Made by a program: the position numbers and the translations under genes. From positions 248,001 through 312,000 of the forward strand of contig SNVD02013667.1 in NCBI GenBank assembly GCA_013180625.2: DNA of 64,000 nucleotides. The letters are read 5' to 3'. Position 1 is the stretch's first letter. Every line of letters begins with the position of its first letter. The notes beneath the pieces are model-generated. The model was not told where the DNA came from and did no database searches. It was given only the letters and a program-made list of their open reading frames with translations. Positions 43,985-55,715 of this stretch are shown here, piece after piece. The stretch comes from Boswellia sacra. Lineage: Eukaryota > Streptophyta > Magnoliopsida > Sapindales > Burseraceae.

Positions 43985-44932
43985 ATGAGTTCAGCCATGA
44001 AAGAAGTAGCCCATGACTTCTCTCCCTTTTTCCAGGTTTACAAGGATGGTTCCGTGGAGAGATTTGTTGGCACCGAAATCGTCGCCCCATCTGTTGATCC
44101 CAAAACAGGCGTTGAATCCAAAGACGTTCCGATATCTCCTGAAACTGGAGTATCTGCCAGGCTTTTCATCCCAAAAGTTGAAAATCTCAATCAAAAACTT
44201 CCACTCCTAGTGTTCTTTCACGGAGGAGGCTTTTGCTTTGAAACACCTTTCTCTCTTGCATACCATAACTATGTAAATACTTTAGTCCATAAAGCTAACA
44301 TTGTTGCAGTCTCGGTTGATTACAGAAGAGCTCCAGAGCATCCTCTCCCTGTTGCCTATGATGATTCATGGGCATCTCTCAAATGGGTTGCTTCTCATGT
44401 TAGCGGTAATGGTCCTGATGAGTGGCTGAATCGTCTAGCTGATTTTCACAAGGTGTATTTAGCTGGTGACAGTGCTGGTGGCAATATAGCACATCACATG
44501 GGCTTCAGATATTGCCAGGAGAAGCTAGATGGTGTTAGAGTGATCGGTGAAATATTGATTCAACCTTTCTTTTGGGGCAGTCAACCAATTGGTTCCGAGG
44601 CTCTTGAACAAAGAGCATTTTCTGAGAGATTTTGGCGCTTGGCATGTCCTAAAACAAGTGGCTTGGATGATCCGTTGATTAATCCAGTGGCGGCTGGGCA
44701 TCCGACCCTGGCGAGCCTGAAGATCTCCAGGGTGCTTGTTTGTACAGGTGAAAAGGATTTTTTGAGAGACAGGGTATGGCTCTATTATGAGAAGTTGAAG
44801 GAGAGTGGATGGGGAGGTGATGTGGAGATTTTGGATTACAAAGGCGAGGGCCATGCTTTCTATGTGCTCAATCCCACCTCTGAAAGTTCTCTGGCTATGC
44901 TCAAGAAAATCGATGCTTTCATCAATGTATAG
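43985..44932 (+). CDS. carboxylesterase (CXE), intact, 315 aa
   Basis: A single-exon plant carboxylesterase of the alpha/beta-hydrolase_3 (HSL/GID1-related) family, predicted to hydrolyse ester bonds of small substrates. The natural substrate is unknown. Oxyanion motif HGGGF is at residues 79-83. The nucleophile motif GDSAGG is at 161-166 with Ser163. The acid is Asp258 in EKDFL, and the base is His290 in GEGHAF. Having this His separates it from gibberellin receptors (GID1), where it is replaced. There is no signal peptide or membrane helix, so it is probably cytosolic. Length is normal (about 310-340). The start is chosen at MSSAMKEVAHDFSP because the homologous copies keep the same ATG context; the stop is TAG. 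It is the only uninterrupted member of the array. Confidence 0.95.
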   Translation: MSSAMKEVAHDFSPFFQVYKDGSVERFVGTEIVAPSVDPKTGVESKDVPISPETGVSARLFIPKVENLNQKLPLLVFFHGGGFCFETPFSLAYHNYVNTLVHKANIVAVSVDYRRAPEHPLPVAYDDSWASLKWVASHVSGNGPDEWLNRLADFHKVYLAGDSAGGNIAHHMGFRYCQEKLDGVRVIGEILIQPFFWGSQPIGSEALEQRAFSERFWRLACPKTSGLDDPLINPVAAGHPTLASLKISRVLVCTGEKDFLRDRVWLYYEKLKESGWGGDVEILDYKGEGHAFYVLNPTSESSLAMLKKIDAFINV

Positions 44933-45482
44933 GTTTTTGCTTAGATTAATAACAACCCAGAATTTATATCATTAGCTTACTGTAGTACTCCAGAATTTGC
45001 TTGTTTGCAGTTTCCATATGGAAGTTTGGAAGAATTGTTCGATCTCTGTCATATCTTTGGCCTTTGCGCTCTCTTGTAATGTTTTGTTATTTGAAGAAGA
45101 AAATTATTATGTCACAATTAAAAGACTTCGATTGTTTCACAAATTTTGTTAAGAGTACCTCAACCGAAAAATTTTATGTGAAAAGATTATGATGATAGAA
45201 GGATAGAAAGTACCATAAAGTTGTATGAAATGTCAATGTATCTTAGAAAACAGAGGAATTATATAAATTGTGTGCAACCAAATTTAATTGAAACACTCCC
45301 ATTTAATAAAAATTAATGTTATTAAATCACGAATGAAATATGACGGATTAGTAATAATTCAAGACGCACCCACCCACTAAGGACCTATGCAATTTATAAT
45401 TTTAATTTCAACATCTTATATTATATTAATTATCTTATTTTCAACTTTATAACAAACTATCCTTAAATATTTTAAATTGGAG
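44933..45482 (+). other. 3' flank of intact CXE
   Basis: Matches the 3' flanks of the other CXE copies. 'ctctcttgtaatgttttgttatttga' at about 45068 may include 3'-end signals but this is not shown. No gene. Confidence 0.5.
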
Positions 45483-45854
45483 TAATATCATATCCCCTAA
45501 GGTTTGGCATAATACCATCCAGAAATGTAGTTTCGTAATTGTATAACTTCAATTCTTAAGGTTTGCATATTTTTGTTATCTAGGTCCAGTCCACTAATTA
45601 TATTTGCTTTTTCACAAAAGGATAAGAATATTTTCATTAACTAGACCTAGATATTAATACTTGTGAGGTAACATTGGTTTTATTTTTATTATAAATAGTT
45701 ATTCAATTGTGATTTAGTTTGTGAAAAAGCAAAGAGACAGTCAACTGGACCTAGATGATACAAATACACAAATCTTAAAGACTGAATTGATACAAGTATG
45801 AAACAAAGCTTTTGGATGATATTATGCCAAACCTTAAGGTAGTGTATGATATTA
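45483..45854. mobile_element. foldback MITE, about 372 bp
   Basis: The left arm 'taatatcatatcccctaaggtttggcataataccatcc' pairs with the complement of the right arm ending 'gatattatgccaaaccttaaggtagtgtatgatatta'. Pairing extends inward over about 120-130 bases ('atctaggtccagt' in both). There is no coding. Confidence 0.8.
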
Positions 45855-46290
45855 AAAAAAATACATCATAAACCATTCCATTAAATTTAATATACAATTA
45901 CTCGTTTACCCGGACTGGGCTACTCCAATTTTCACTGCCGCATCCCCCAGCGTCCATCCCAACCTAATCGTCATTGAGGAAATTAATTGACTCTTGGTCA
46001 ATTGAACCGTTCCCAGATGGGTGGTCCATGAAACTGAAAGGGGTATTTTAAGGTTTGCAAATTTAGATCAAGCCCTTTTTTGAGTAAATCACCGTTGCAA
46101 GCAGCATTAAGATTAGAAGCAAAAGAGTCCAGCTCAAGGACTAAAGGAGTTATGAGACCGGACACTATCCGAGTCATCAGAGGAAAAAAGATTGTTGTTG
46201 CGGGTGTTGGAAGCTGCAAGCAAAGAAGATGATGAGCTGTTGTGCGCTTCCCAGAGGGCTGCCGCAACTGCTGAAGAAGCGACATTACCT
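45855..46290. other. intergenic; unrecognised coding-like stretch
   Basis: A minus ORF of 95 codons (46285-45998) and a plus reading VLEAASKEDDELL at about 46208 both exist over a GC-richer stretch. Neither shows a known domain. It could be a captured exon; I cannot assign it. Confidence 0.25.
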
Positions 46291-47309
46291 ACATTATTCA
46301 TTTATTAGTGAGGCCAATGTTGAAGTGAATCGATGACTGTGTTGGTTATTCCAGTTTGTATAGTTTTGAGAAACATTCCCTACAATTTTCATTCCTAATC
46401 CTGGCCAAGAGGCCAAACACCGAATTAACACTAATCAAAATGAGGAAGTCTAATAAGCCCATAAAACATGTCAAAACAAAGGACAAATGAAGATGTGGAC
46501 GTAAGATCGAAAAGAAAAGAAGTCAAACATTGGGTTCGAGCGACAGAAGAAGGGGAAAGCTAAAGGAAACCTGCGACCTGTAGAAGTAAGGCCACGGAAG
46601 GAATGATATGGTAAAGTTAATTGGCCGAGGAGATGATCAGAAGGGAAGAAGAGAAGTAATATAGGACAGGGAGAGGGCCAACGGAGATGGTAGATAAAAG
46701 GAAACAAGAAGAAGAAGGCAAAATATAGACAATGGACGCCTACATAAAATCACATCCACTTTCACGAGAGCCTCTTCCTGATATCTCTCTCTCTCTCCCT
46801 CCCTCTCTCCTATATCGCCTTTTCCTAGTCATATATATGACTGCATACCTCCAGATTAATCTTAATATCTGACTTAGGCATAATTGGAGGCATTGGCGTG
46901 CCTTTGCAAGTACCCTCACCTGCCTGGAGAAGAGGTTCAATGAAGCATTCCTGGATCACTGCAAAGCAAATTAAGGCCCAGTGCACTGAGGTTGGTGTAG
47001 AAAATTTCTCCAACAAATAGTCAATAGCATTTTCAAACCTTTTTAATTTCTTCAAGAACATTATATTTATAATTGTGAGTCCTCGGAGACATGCATACAC
47101 CTCTAGTTGATATGATGTTATATCATAAACTTGAACTTAATTAGGTGTGAAGTTAATTCAGGTGACATATACGCTTTGACGGGCTTTTCGAAGCTCAATT
47201 TCTTTATAATCTTGTATAAAATACATAAACTCTCCGCCTGTTCCTCTATATTTATTCAATTCAACCAAAGCATCTATATTGCTTTCTTTATGGCTCATTT
47301 TTCTCCGCA
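46291..47309 (+). other. duplicated CXE upstream block
   Basis: 46291-46500 matches 16285-16510. 46830-46960 matches 16740-16874. 46945-47309 matches 23295-23663. A (TC)n microsatellite lies at about 46783-46810. 46500-46780 is a purine-rich stretch absent from the other copy. TATA-like 'cttgtataaaatac' at about 47212 precedes the CXE start by about 95 bases. Confidence 0.65.
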
Positions 47310-48189
47310 ATGAGTTCAACCATGAAAGAAGTAGCCCATGACTTCTCTCCCGCATTCAGGGTTTAAAAGAACGATTTCGTGGAGAGGTTCATAGGCATCG
47401 ATATCATCGCCACCTCTATTAATCCCAAAACAGGCGTTGAATCCAAAGACTTTCTGATATCTCCTGAAACTGGATTATCTGCTAGGCTTTTCATCCCAAA
47501 AGTTGAAAGTTTCAATTAAAAAAGAGTTCCAGTTGTAGTGTTCTTTCATGGTGGAGGCTTCTGCTGTGAAACAGCATTCTCTACTATACACCATAACTTC
47601 GTAAACATGTTAGCCCATGAAGCTAAAATCGTTACAGTCTCGGTTGATTACAGAATAGCTCCAGAGCATCCTCTCTCTTTTACCTATGATGATTTATGGA
47701 CATCTCTCAAATGGGTTGCTTCTCATGTTAGTGGTAATGGTACTAATGAGTGGCTGAATCGTCTAGCTGATCTTGACTATTGTGAAACCAAGGCGAACAG
47801 AAAAGGAATAAGAACAAGAAGAATAGCGACACAAGGATTTTTATGTGGAAAACTTCAAAATAGGAGAAAAACCATGGGTTGTCAAAGACAATATTCTATT
47901 ATATAAAAAATTATTATAATCATATAGACTTTAAACTTACTCCCAATAACCCTTTCCAAAGACCCCTAATACACCCTCTCTTCCCAACATTATAAGAAAA
48001 ATTGCAATAGATGACAGGAATAAATAGTCATAAATAGGGGTGAATGATAGAAAATCTATCAGTCATCTATGTCACTGTCACTCATTCATGATAGAAAAAA
48101 ATCCGTCATGCCCTTTATGATAATTTTTATAAGTCATACATCCGTCACACTAAAAAATTAATTTTTTAATAGATTCCATTGATTTTTTT

Positions 48190-50680
48190 GGCGGGAAAAT
48201 TGATTTGTTTTAAATTTGAATTTTTTGGTGGGAAAATTGATTTTTTTGAGAATTTTAATTTAGTTTTGACAGGAAAAAAATCAGTATTACGTTAATTTTT
48301 AGCAGATAAATTACGTTGTTCATGACAAAATTTATGATTAGTATTTTCTATCACAAGATTTAAATTTATTTTTGTACAAATATGAGTTTTTAATTTAATT
48401 TATGCAATATTCCTGTATTTGAAATTCATTTATAAATTCAATGTAAACTAAAAATTAAATTGCACATTCAATAAGTCCAAAAACACTTTATATCAATGAC
48501 ATCCATCTAATAATATATGAAACAAGTTCCATAGATCAAGTATATCATTATCAATACATAGACTAAAACCATATTAGTAACTACCAATAACAAATTGTAA
48601 TTCTAATTCCAATCCACTACGACTGCTCCTCTCTTCATGAGTTGGAACTTCTCACTATGACTGCTTCCATCTTCTCTGCAAACCATTGACAAAAATAAGT
48701 AAATTGAATGCCAATACCAAATAAATGTCAAGCTGTAGAATTAAAAAAACTACAAAATAAACTAGAAGAACTTCTAGTAGGATATAAATAATCAGTTTTA
48801 CTTATAGTTTGATTGACTTTTAGGCATTAAAATCCTGGTCCCTACACATGCTTTTATGCTTTTACTTACTTTTACTTATTTTCGTCTCTTCCATGTCGCA
48901 GTCTACTCCCTTTCACACTTCCGAAAACCTTCTCAATTATTTTAACCTTCAAGCAACAAACATTGGTTATATGGTGGCTTTTATATTCTTAAAATGCAGC
49001 AAACGTTACTTGGGTGAGGCATTTACTACTTGATAAATAAACAAATCATGCAAGAAAACAAATTAACATCGTGTAGCAAAGAAAATTTAGCAGAGGGACT
49101 TAAATTAACAAATCAAGCAAATCATAAATAACACAAAGAACTCCACAATTCATGAAACCAGCAAGGAAAACACTCCAACGAGGAATGTCTAGCCAGCTCT
49201 ATAACCAATTAGTCTTTTGTATTCAGTTTAACATATAAAGCTTAAATATATCTATACTCATTAATGTGGACGGAAATAAAAATGTTTAAAGATGAAATAA
49301 GACTAATGAATCTGTTCATAAGCTGCGTATAAACTGCCTTATTGAAAAGTTAAACCAAGAATAATGATTGTTGGCCATCAATGCAAGAACATTAATTTGG
49401 ACCTCGTTGGGTGGTCCCATGCAAGTTCAGATATTACTCAAAGCATAAAGTAAAAGGTAATATGTGAATGTTAGTCAGATTTATAAAATTTTCCTTTCTA
49501 CATTTTATCCACATAATTTTAAATGATTTGGAGGAAAATTTATCATGAAAATGCAATTTATTTATCAAAATCCCAATTTGGCATAATTATTTTATCGAAA
49601 TCACGTGTTTAAATAAGATTTGTTACCATAAAAATTGAAAAAAAAAGTTAAATGAATTCTAATCACTGCTTCCAATGTGAAATAATCAACCAGACCATAG
49701 TCCTCATTGACCAACCAACTGTTTCAAATTTGGTAGATAACATTTTATAACCATGCATGCACATATTTCCAAATGCTCCAATCCAAAAACTTATAAAAAT
49801 GCTAAAGGCAAGCCACCTGCCTTAGCCAGCCTCTTCTCTTGAGCTGAAATATCTTATCCACTAGATTTAATAGTGGTACACTTACATTAGATGGATTCCA
49901 CTGCATTAAATTCAATAATAAACATTAATAACGCCTCTTGACATAAATAATAAAATGTGGTCAGAAATGAATAAGTAAACAAGCTTATTCCTTCTCTTGG
50001 ATAAGTAAACAAAGACAAAAGATACATATGTCTGCACAAGAGTATACAAGATGCACCACAAAAATTAAAAAAAAAAGGATAATAAGAACACAAGTAGAAC
50101 TCATATAAATCTTGAAACTCCACAACAAACTGAACATCATGGTGTTAATGAACAAAGATCAACAATTATTGGAATCATAATAACTGCTAAGACCATTTAT
50201 AATCTAATTTCCTTATGCTAAAAATCGTTAAGGTCATCTGTGCACATGATGATCACTTCGTTAGCCCTCCCTCATGGTAGGAACCCCTTCTTCAGCCATT
50301 TTTTCTTTACTACCATAAAACATGAATCTCCTTAGTTCAAAAATGATAATAATTCGATGCTTCACATTCTACTCCATCAATTTTGAACATATACTAATAC
50401 TTTTATTAGTATTGACACTCAAAATAAAATCTTGAATTCAATTTCAAATTTGAACAATCAACAACCTTCATACAGCCTTAGAAATAAAACTGATCCACTA
50501 TCATGAGGTTGTCAACATTGAGAGAGAGATCAGAAAATGAATATAATTATAGTAACAGTAAAACTCTAAAGACAATTCATATAAACACTGTGCCAAACTT
50601 TAGAAGTGAACAAACAAGCAAAACAGTAGCCTGGTGTCAGAGGTTTAAGAAGAAAAGAACCAACTAAGAATTAGTTATTA
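48190..50680. other. CACTA left interior, no gene seen
   Basis: AT-rich, with short minus and plus ORFs of no recognisable family. Near 49805-50110 the composition suggests further captured intron/exon DNA but nothing assignable. Confidence 0.35.
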
Positions 50681-50682
50681 TG

Positions 50683-51235
50683 CTACATCAAATAACATAG
50701 GCACTTAGGACATACCAAGGGAAATAAAGACAATGTGAACAAAATACAGGATACCTCCGGTGGCATTCCAATTGGATCTTCCAAATGACCAGGGTTTACC
50801 GCAAAGTTGGCTGCAGGAGATCCTCCCTGGGAAATCCATTCTGGTTTCACCTCTGAACTGTGATTCCTCCCTAATGCTAAGTTTCTAGTCCCTACACCAC
50901 GTTCCATTACCTGAGGTGGAACACCTTTTGAGTTTAATTCATTGTCTGAATGCCACCCACTAGCATGTGCTCCAGATCTAACTTTCTCATGGCCATTGCT
51001 TCCATCTTTGTCACCTTCTTCATTGTCAGAAAAGCTGTTACTTATTTCAGAAGTATGCTACCGTGTAACTTCTTTACTTAATTCATCTGCATTCCATGAC
51101 ACATTTACTGGATATTGAAGAAGAAGCTTCACCAAGGGGTGAAGAACCTACAACCTTCCACATTAAACCATCTAAAACTCCTTTAAACTGGCGTACAATA
51201 TCGTCCACAGCATCATCCACGTTGACTGTTTGATA
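50683..51235 (-). pseudogene. captured sorting-nexin/PX-domain gene exons (probable)
   Basis: The minus strand from 51225 reads DDAVDDIVRQFKGVLDGLMWKVVGS. Then, after a frame change, it reads SWNADELSKEVTR (stop) HTSEISNSFSDNEEGDKDGSNG and GAHASGWHSDNELNSKGVPPQ. An open exon (50907-50750) follows with EWISQGGSPAANFAVNPGHLEDPIGMPPE, ending at a plausible donor 'gaggtatcc'. This order resembles the region between the PX domain and the C-terminal nexin domain of plant SNX13-like PXA-PX proteins. The match is from memory of the family, not from a search. One frameshift and one stop make it non-functional. Confidence 0.55.
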
Positions 51236-52071
51236 TAAAAAAATTTCAAGAAAAATAATAATAGTGAAAAATAAAAAGGAGTTCTCTTAAGATTGATATG
51301 CAGCATACAATTCAATGATTAAAAATAATAAATGAGCCAAGTCATGAGTAAAATTCAGATGGAAAAAATGTTAAAAATAAAGACAAACCTGAAATATAGC
51401 TTCGTCAGAAAATATCAGTACTCAGTTTGTCAGCAATCCTCATCTCTATCCTATTATAGAGTAGTTGCTGCTGCTAATTTAAAACTCGGGTCTGTTCACA
51501 GCCAAACAAGTAACAAAAGTTAAACACAAACCAACTTGCAAACAAAACACTCAAAAGAGATTCTAATTTTCCATTATCAAAACAATCCATCATCCAAAAG
51601 TAGAAAAGGAAGCAAAAAGTTGAAAACTTGAACATAGAAATCAACTTTACTTTAACTTCAAGCAGGGCTTTGATGTTCTCAACCTATAAAAGAAATTCCC
51701 AGAAAGAAAAACCAAACATCAATAAAAAATTGCCCATAAAAATACATATAAAACGTATAAACAAAACAAAATTAGGATGTGGTGTCTACTAATTAACCTA
51801 GAAAAAGGCACATGATTATGTTGTGAGCTTCTCTCACCCTCAGTAGCAATAGTAGATGATTGCTACAAAATCAAAACAAAATAAAGTAATATTAATAAAT
51901 TAAAGCTGAAAAACAGAAGTTAATCGAATGTGTTAGATAACACCCGAGTCCTTGCCTTTTTAGTCACAGAGTCCCTACTCTGAGAAAGCAAATTGCAATT
52001 GTGTTAGTGCTTGAACTACCACAATTAATACTTCTCAACAAGCAAAAATTAAACAGCGCAACCCCAATCAA

Positions 52072-52368
52072 CTAAGCATTGCTCGAACAGGCCCAATGCA
52101 GCGTTGATAGAGTGTTCCACCGTTTATCCAGTGCCGTCAGAGACCATGTAATGGACTTCGGTCCTGCAACCACTTCAACATCATTGTTGTTGTCGCTCCC
52201 TTTTTCAGGCTCTAAAGAAACACTTTCCCTGGGTTGAAATTGAACCGGAGGAGAGTTCGCTTCGAAGATCATGCGGGTGGACCGGTTTTTGGATCGATCC
52301 AATTTGCAACTGTAATTATGAGCTTCTACTTGATTTTTGCTCGATTCAGACCTTCTAGCGGTTGCCAA
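52072..52368 (-). CDS. unrecognised ORF inside CACTA (98 aa), probably not functional
   Basis: An open frame of 98 codons in a GC-richer stretch near the right end of the CACTA element, starting MATARRSESSKNQVEAHN. It is Ser/Asn/Arg-rich with no domain I recognise. It may be a first exon of the captured gene or of another captured gene. No promoter or splice partner could be fixed. Confidence 0.25.
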   Translation of the reverse strand: MATARRSESSKNQVEAHNYSCKLDRSKNRSTRMIFEANSPPVQFQPRESVSLEPEKGSDNNNDVEVVAGPKSITWSLTALDKRWNTLSTLHWACSSNA

Positions 52369-53330
52369 TGAACTTTTCTGGTGATTGATGTTGAAATCTG
52401 GTGACTGGAGTTATGAGTGGCTGTGAACCTTTAGTTTGGAGTTGTTGGATGTTGGTGGAGTTGAAAAGAGAAAAGAGTTGTTGGATGCTAGTAGCCAGAC
52501 GATGATATGGAGATTGATTTTGACTTCATTTTTTATTTCCTCTCTTCAACTAAAACAACATCGTTTTGATTGATCTAGAAAAACAAAATTACCAAAGATG
52601 TAGTTCTGGATGTACAATTTTTTTTAACTTTTTCTTATTTTTTAATTTTAAATTTTAATGGCTTACTATTTAATCACGAAATTATATTATCTAACATTAA
52701 TTTTCTTATATTCCTAATTCATAAGTTTTTTAAATAAATATTAATTCATTTCCTTAACTTTTAAATTTTAGATTAATTTTATTTATTTTTTAAAGTTTTT
52801 GTTTAAAAAAATATATGAATCAAAATTAAAATTTATTTATTATTTCATAAAACATTAATTACATGATAATTATTTTAAATTTTTATATACGTATCTTTCT
52901 TTTTAAAATTTATTAATGATTATTTAAATAAATAAATGAAATATTTATCTTGCTATTTTAATTTCTTAATATTTATTTAAATATTGGGCTTGAAATGGAT
53001 GGTGTGGGGGAAAGTTCTGTTGGAGGGAAATGAAGGAGGGAAATGAAAAGTAATTCACTCTAGGTTTTTTTAAGGCATTTGCTGAGTTTTTTTAAATAAA
53101 ACATTAATTTAAAATTTGGTCAAACACGGTCAATAAGAAATTTCTATCATAAAGTTTTTGATATAGTTAATTTCTATTATCAGTCTATCATCAATTCTCG
53201 ATAGACAAAAAATATATCACAAGTACATCATTAAGTGTCTGATAAATCATAATTCTATCACGACTCCATCATCCTTTTATGATATAATGATTTTTGTCAT
53301 AAAGTGTCAGACATCTATTCTCATTTTTCT
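52369..53330. other. CACTA right interior and subterminal repeats
   Basis: Very AT-rich from 52600 to 52990. The subterminal region 53120-53330 carries repeated 'tatcata' and 'tcatcacg'-type motifs on the opposite strand to those at 48010-48150. Confidence 0.5.
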
Positions 53331-54271
53331 TGTAGTGCAAGCTATCTCATTTACTCACACTTTTACGAGGAATTTTGATCAACCTACTAGATAGGACTTT
53401 ACCTAGAGTTAAACCATGAGATGCTTTAAGTAATACACTGGTAACCAAGGAATAAGGCCTTTACATAGGCTTCCAAGTCTTACTTTTACCTTTTCCTTTT
53501 AGTAATAGGAATCTTCTTCCTTCCCTAATAAAACTCTCATATTTAAAATAAGATTAGTCTTTATTTCATAGTTGAAATATGATTCTCTTATTTCCAATAG
53601 GATTTTTTATTTCCTAATTTAAATAGAACTTCCCTAACAGGATTTTTATCTTTATCAAGACTTTAGAAATTTCTTTAACGATTTAAGGAATTATTCTTTT
53701 ATTTAGCCAATATCTTTATCAAGACTTTAGAAATTTCTTTTACGATTTAAGGAATTATTCTTTTATTTAGCCAATATCCTAACATTGACAAGGTGTATTT
53801 ATCTGGTGATAGTACTGGTGGCAATATAGCACATCACATGGGCTTCAGATATTGCCAGAAGAAGCTAGATGGTGTTGAAGCGATTGGTGAAATATTGATT
53901 CAACCATTCTTTTGGCACAGTGAAGTAATTGGTTTGGAGGGTGTTGAAAAAGGCACATTTTAAGAGAGATTTTGTCGTTTGGCTTGTCCTACAAGTGGTG
54001 GCTTGGATGATCCGTTGATCAATCCAGTGGCTACTGAGCATCTAAACTTGGGGAGCTTGGAGATCTCCAGGGTGCTTGTTTGTACGAGCGAGAAGGATTT
54101 TTAGAGAGAGAAGGCATCACTCTATTATGAGAAGTTGAAGAAGAGTGGATGGGGAGGTGTTATGGAGATTTTGGAATACAAATAGAGGACCATTGTTTCT
54201 ATGTGCTCAATCGCACCTCTGAAAATGCTCTAGCTCTGCATAAACAGATCGATGCTTTTATAAATGTATAA

Positions 54272-54688
54272 GATTTTTCTTAGACTAGTAGTCCAAACTT
54301 TACATCAGAAGCTTACTATATTATTCAAGAAATTGATTGCTTGCAGTTTGCATATGCGAGTTTGGGATAATTGTATCATCTCTTTGGATTTTGTACTCTA
54401 TGGTAATTTTTTGTTATTTGAAAAAGAAAATTACGATGTCATATCAATATATGTTCAATATGGTTAAGAGTAGCTCAACCAAAAATTTTATTTAACAAGA
54501 TTATGTTAATTTATAGAAGGATATAAAGTACTTTAGATTTAAGTTGAAGTAATATATGAATACTTAGAAAAGGGTGAAATTATATACATTGTGTGCAACA
54601 CAAATTTAATTTGTTTAAATGGTCTCGTTCAATAAAAATTAATGTTACTAAATCACAAAAAAAATAGTGGATTAGATAATAATTTAAG
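54272..54688 (+). other. CXE 3' flank
   Basis: Matches 44933-45350 and 24619-25045. The match stops at about 54688. Confidence 0.6.
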
Positions 54689-55715
54689 ATTAAGAAGCTC
54701 TTTGTTTTAAATACTTAAATCTGAATCTTAATATAATTAAATGATTTAAAAAATTATTTTTATTTATTTTTATATCTAATCACTTATTTTTAGTCATTAT
54801 TATCTGAATTAAAAAATAAAAAATTATCACTTTTTCAATTTAAACATTTAAAAATTATAAAATATCTCTGTTACCCCTCCTTATATCATGAAATCAAACT
54901 TGATTTGTGAAACCTAACCCTAGCCGCCACTTCTTCTCCATCTGTTAAGCCATCGCCCTTATCTGCTGTCAACTTGTACAGCTCCGCCTCCAGCTCCCCC
55001 CACCGCCTGCATCAAATTGGTCGGAAACCATGTGTTCATGGAGGAGTGAAGCGATGGACCATGAGATGCAGGTGCGGATGGAAGAGTAGAGGGAGCGAAG
55101 ATTTTGGAAGGTTCAGACCACAAGCCTGCCTCCATAGTAGAGAGAGACGGAGCTGCAATGGCTGGCTCATGGTAACTGAGGTGAGAGAGTATCGGCAAAA
55201 GAAAAGTCGTGTCTAAGAAGAACGATTAACCATTAAGATCTGGTGGTGGCAGTGGCAGCGTTGGTAGTTGGTGGCAAGGGAGGAGGACGTGACATGAATG
55301 CTGGTTGATGCAGCAGGTGCTACTGTGGTTATGGAGAGTTGGGGGAGAGAGTTTCAAGGTCAATAATGGCGGTGGTTTGAGAGATTATACGATGCAGGAA
55401 GAAAAAGATATAATAAATAAATGGTTTAATTTTATTGAATCTTTAATTTCTAAAGGATTGAAATAAATATAATATTAAATATTTAAATAAAAAATATTTT
55501 TAATTTAATTTTATCAATTATTTAATTTTTAAAAATTGTAACAAATATAATATAAATATCTTATATTTTCTATTATAAGAGTAAAAAAATCACATTAGAA
55601 ATAAGATATTTTTTTATCTTTTTTTAACAAGCTATGTAAAATAGTAAACAAATATAGTATTAAGTAGGTGTAAATTAAGTTGTAAAAAGTGTTAAATGGT
55701 GAAAGGAAACACCCT
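54689..55715. other. about 1-kb insertion of unknown type
   Basis: Breaks the CXE-flank match, which resumes near 55716. It begins 'taagaagctctttgttttaaatac' and ends around 'aaacaccctcacaaatcacc'. A GC-richer core (54900-55380) has small ORFs on both strands without any domain. I found no convincing inverted repeats or target duplication. Confidence 0.35.

Larger units (their letters stand above)
47988..53337 (-). mobile_element. CACTA (En/Spm-type) transposon, 5.35 kb, TSD CAA
   Basis: The right end, reverse-complemented, reads CACTACAAGAAAAATG, the classic plant CACTA terminus. The left end reads CATTATAAGAAAAATTG, the same motif with two C-to-T changes. Three-base CAA flanks both ends (47985-47987 and 53338-53340). 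Subterminal DNA holds repeated 'gatagaaa...ccgtcatgccctttatgata' and 'tatcacgactccatcatccttttatgata' motifs in opposite orientation. No TNPA or TNPD transposase was found. Instead the interior carries minus-strand exon-like pieces of a host gene, so this is a non-autonomous gene-carrying element. Confidence 0.88.
47778..53784 (-). mobile_element. solo LTR (about 654 bp) in CXE exon, TSD TTGAC, itself split
   Basis: Outer pieces 47778-47987 and 53338-53784 are flanked by TTGAC at 47773-47777 and 53785-53789. On the minus strand it starts TGTTAGGATATTGGC and ends TTCACAATA. A 64-base tandem duplication lies inside (53647-53710 and 53711-53774, one or two differences). The CACTA element sits in its middle. 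A copia-type LTR is likely from the start motif. Confidence 0.8.
47310..54271 (+). pseudogene. carboxylesterase (CXE) pseudogene split by 6-kb insertion
   Basis: The 5' half is 47310-47777 and the 3' half 53785-54271. The ATG is kept (MSSTMKEVAHDFSP). A TAA follows at about codon 19, where the intact gene has Tyr. Another stop occurs after 'gtttcaat' near 47516. HGGGF is present at about 47548-47562. The gene is cut just before the nucleophile motif by a solo LTR with TTGAC on both sides. The 3' half has GDSTGGN (Ser retained, Ala to Thr) and stops at about 53960, 54101 and 54182. The last of these replaces sequence just before the catalytic His. The open segment at 47538-47906 reads through into the LTR. 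Confidence 0.92.

Noticed and set aside
44013..44854. ORFs in other frames over the intact CXE
   Set aside because: They lie entirely within the well-supported 315-codon gene.
43985..44932. Gibberellin receptor GID1 identity for the intact gene
   Set aside because: The catalytic His is present in GEGHAF, while GID1 proteins lack it. It is an esterase-type member.
54959..55216. Overlapping plus and minus ORFs in a GC-rich island
   Set aside because: Both are short and lack family features. They sit in an unclassified insertion.
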